6,143 nt of DNA from CAYGVX01 sp964395545 (GTDB taxonomy: Archaea; Thermoproteota; Bathyarchaeia; Bathyarchaeales; SOJC01), in contig CAYNAW010000064.1 in assembly GCA_964395545.1 (NCBI GenBank), positions 1 to 6,143 of the forward strand, given 5' to 3'. This document shows positions 6,142-6,143 of this stretch, piece after piece. Each line of letters opens with the position of its first letter. Within the stretch, counting starts at the first letter, position 1. The translations under genes were made by a program, and so were the position numbers. Under the pieces are notes generated by a model. That model was given only the letters and a program-made list of their open reading frames with translations, was not told where the DNA came from and ran no database searches.

Positions 6142-6143
6142 CT

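Noticed and set aside
6067..6143. The tRNA gene as an integration site for a mobile element.
   Set aside because: The window ends two bases after the tRNA. No integrase gene and no repeated copy of the tRNA 3' end is visible.

Overview
The window looks archaeal. The terminal tRNA gene lacks an encoded CCA and follows an A-rich/TATA element at archaeal spacing. The main genes encode heterodisulfide reductase (Hdr) and F420-non-reducing hydrogenase (Mvh) subunits. A cohesin-fold surface protein ends in a membrane anchor of a kind I associate with uncultured Thermoproteota. Gene content and protein style suggest Bathyarchaeia or a relative. This is inference from memory, not a phylogenetic result.

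Region 1 (8-3832, + strand) is a tight four-gene run: hdrC, hdrB, mvhG (hydrogenase small subunit) and mvhA (hydrogenase large subunit). Gaps are 4 and 3 bases, and mvhG/mvhA overlap by 4 bases. All iron-sulfur and NiFe cysteine motifs are intact. The products should belong to a cytoplasmic Mvh-Hdr complex. H2 is oxidised at MvhA, and electrons pass through MvhG and (not seen here) MvhD to the flavin of HdrA (not seen here). There they are bifurcated to ferredoxin and, through HdrC, to a disulfide at HdrB. hdrA and mvhD are presumably upstream of the window. No mvhB polyferredoxin follows mvhA.

Region 2 (3833-3920) is a short convergent gap with weak terminator-like hairpins. Region 3 (3921-5639, - strand) holds two unrelated genes. 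The downstream one is a cysteine-rich DUF116 protein. The upstream one is a cohesin-domain surface protein with a second Ig/macroglobulin-like domain and a C-terminal membrane anchor. Its reading frame continues upstream through a signal-peptide-like stretch that has no ATG, GTG or TTG start.

Region 4 (5640-6066) has no convincing gene. It holds that upstream extension, a palindrome beside a TATA-like element, and the tRNA promoter. Region 5 (6067-6141) is tRNA-Arg(CCT). No mobile element, CRISPR array or wholly new system was seen. The points most worth a second look are the start of the surface-protein gene, the composite Hdr/Mvh operon and the unusual first cysteine motif of HdrB.
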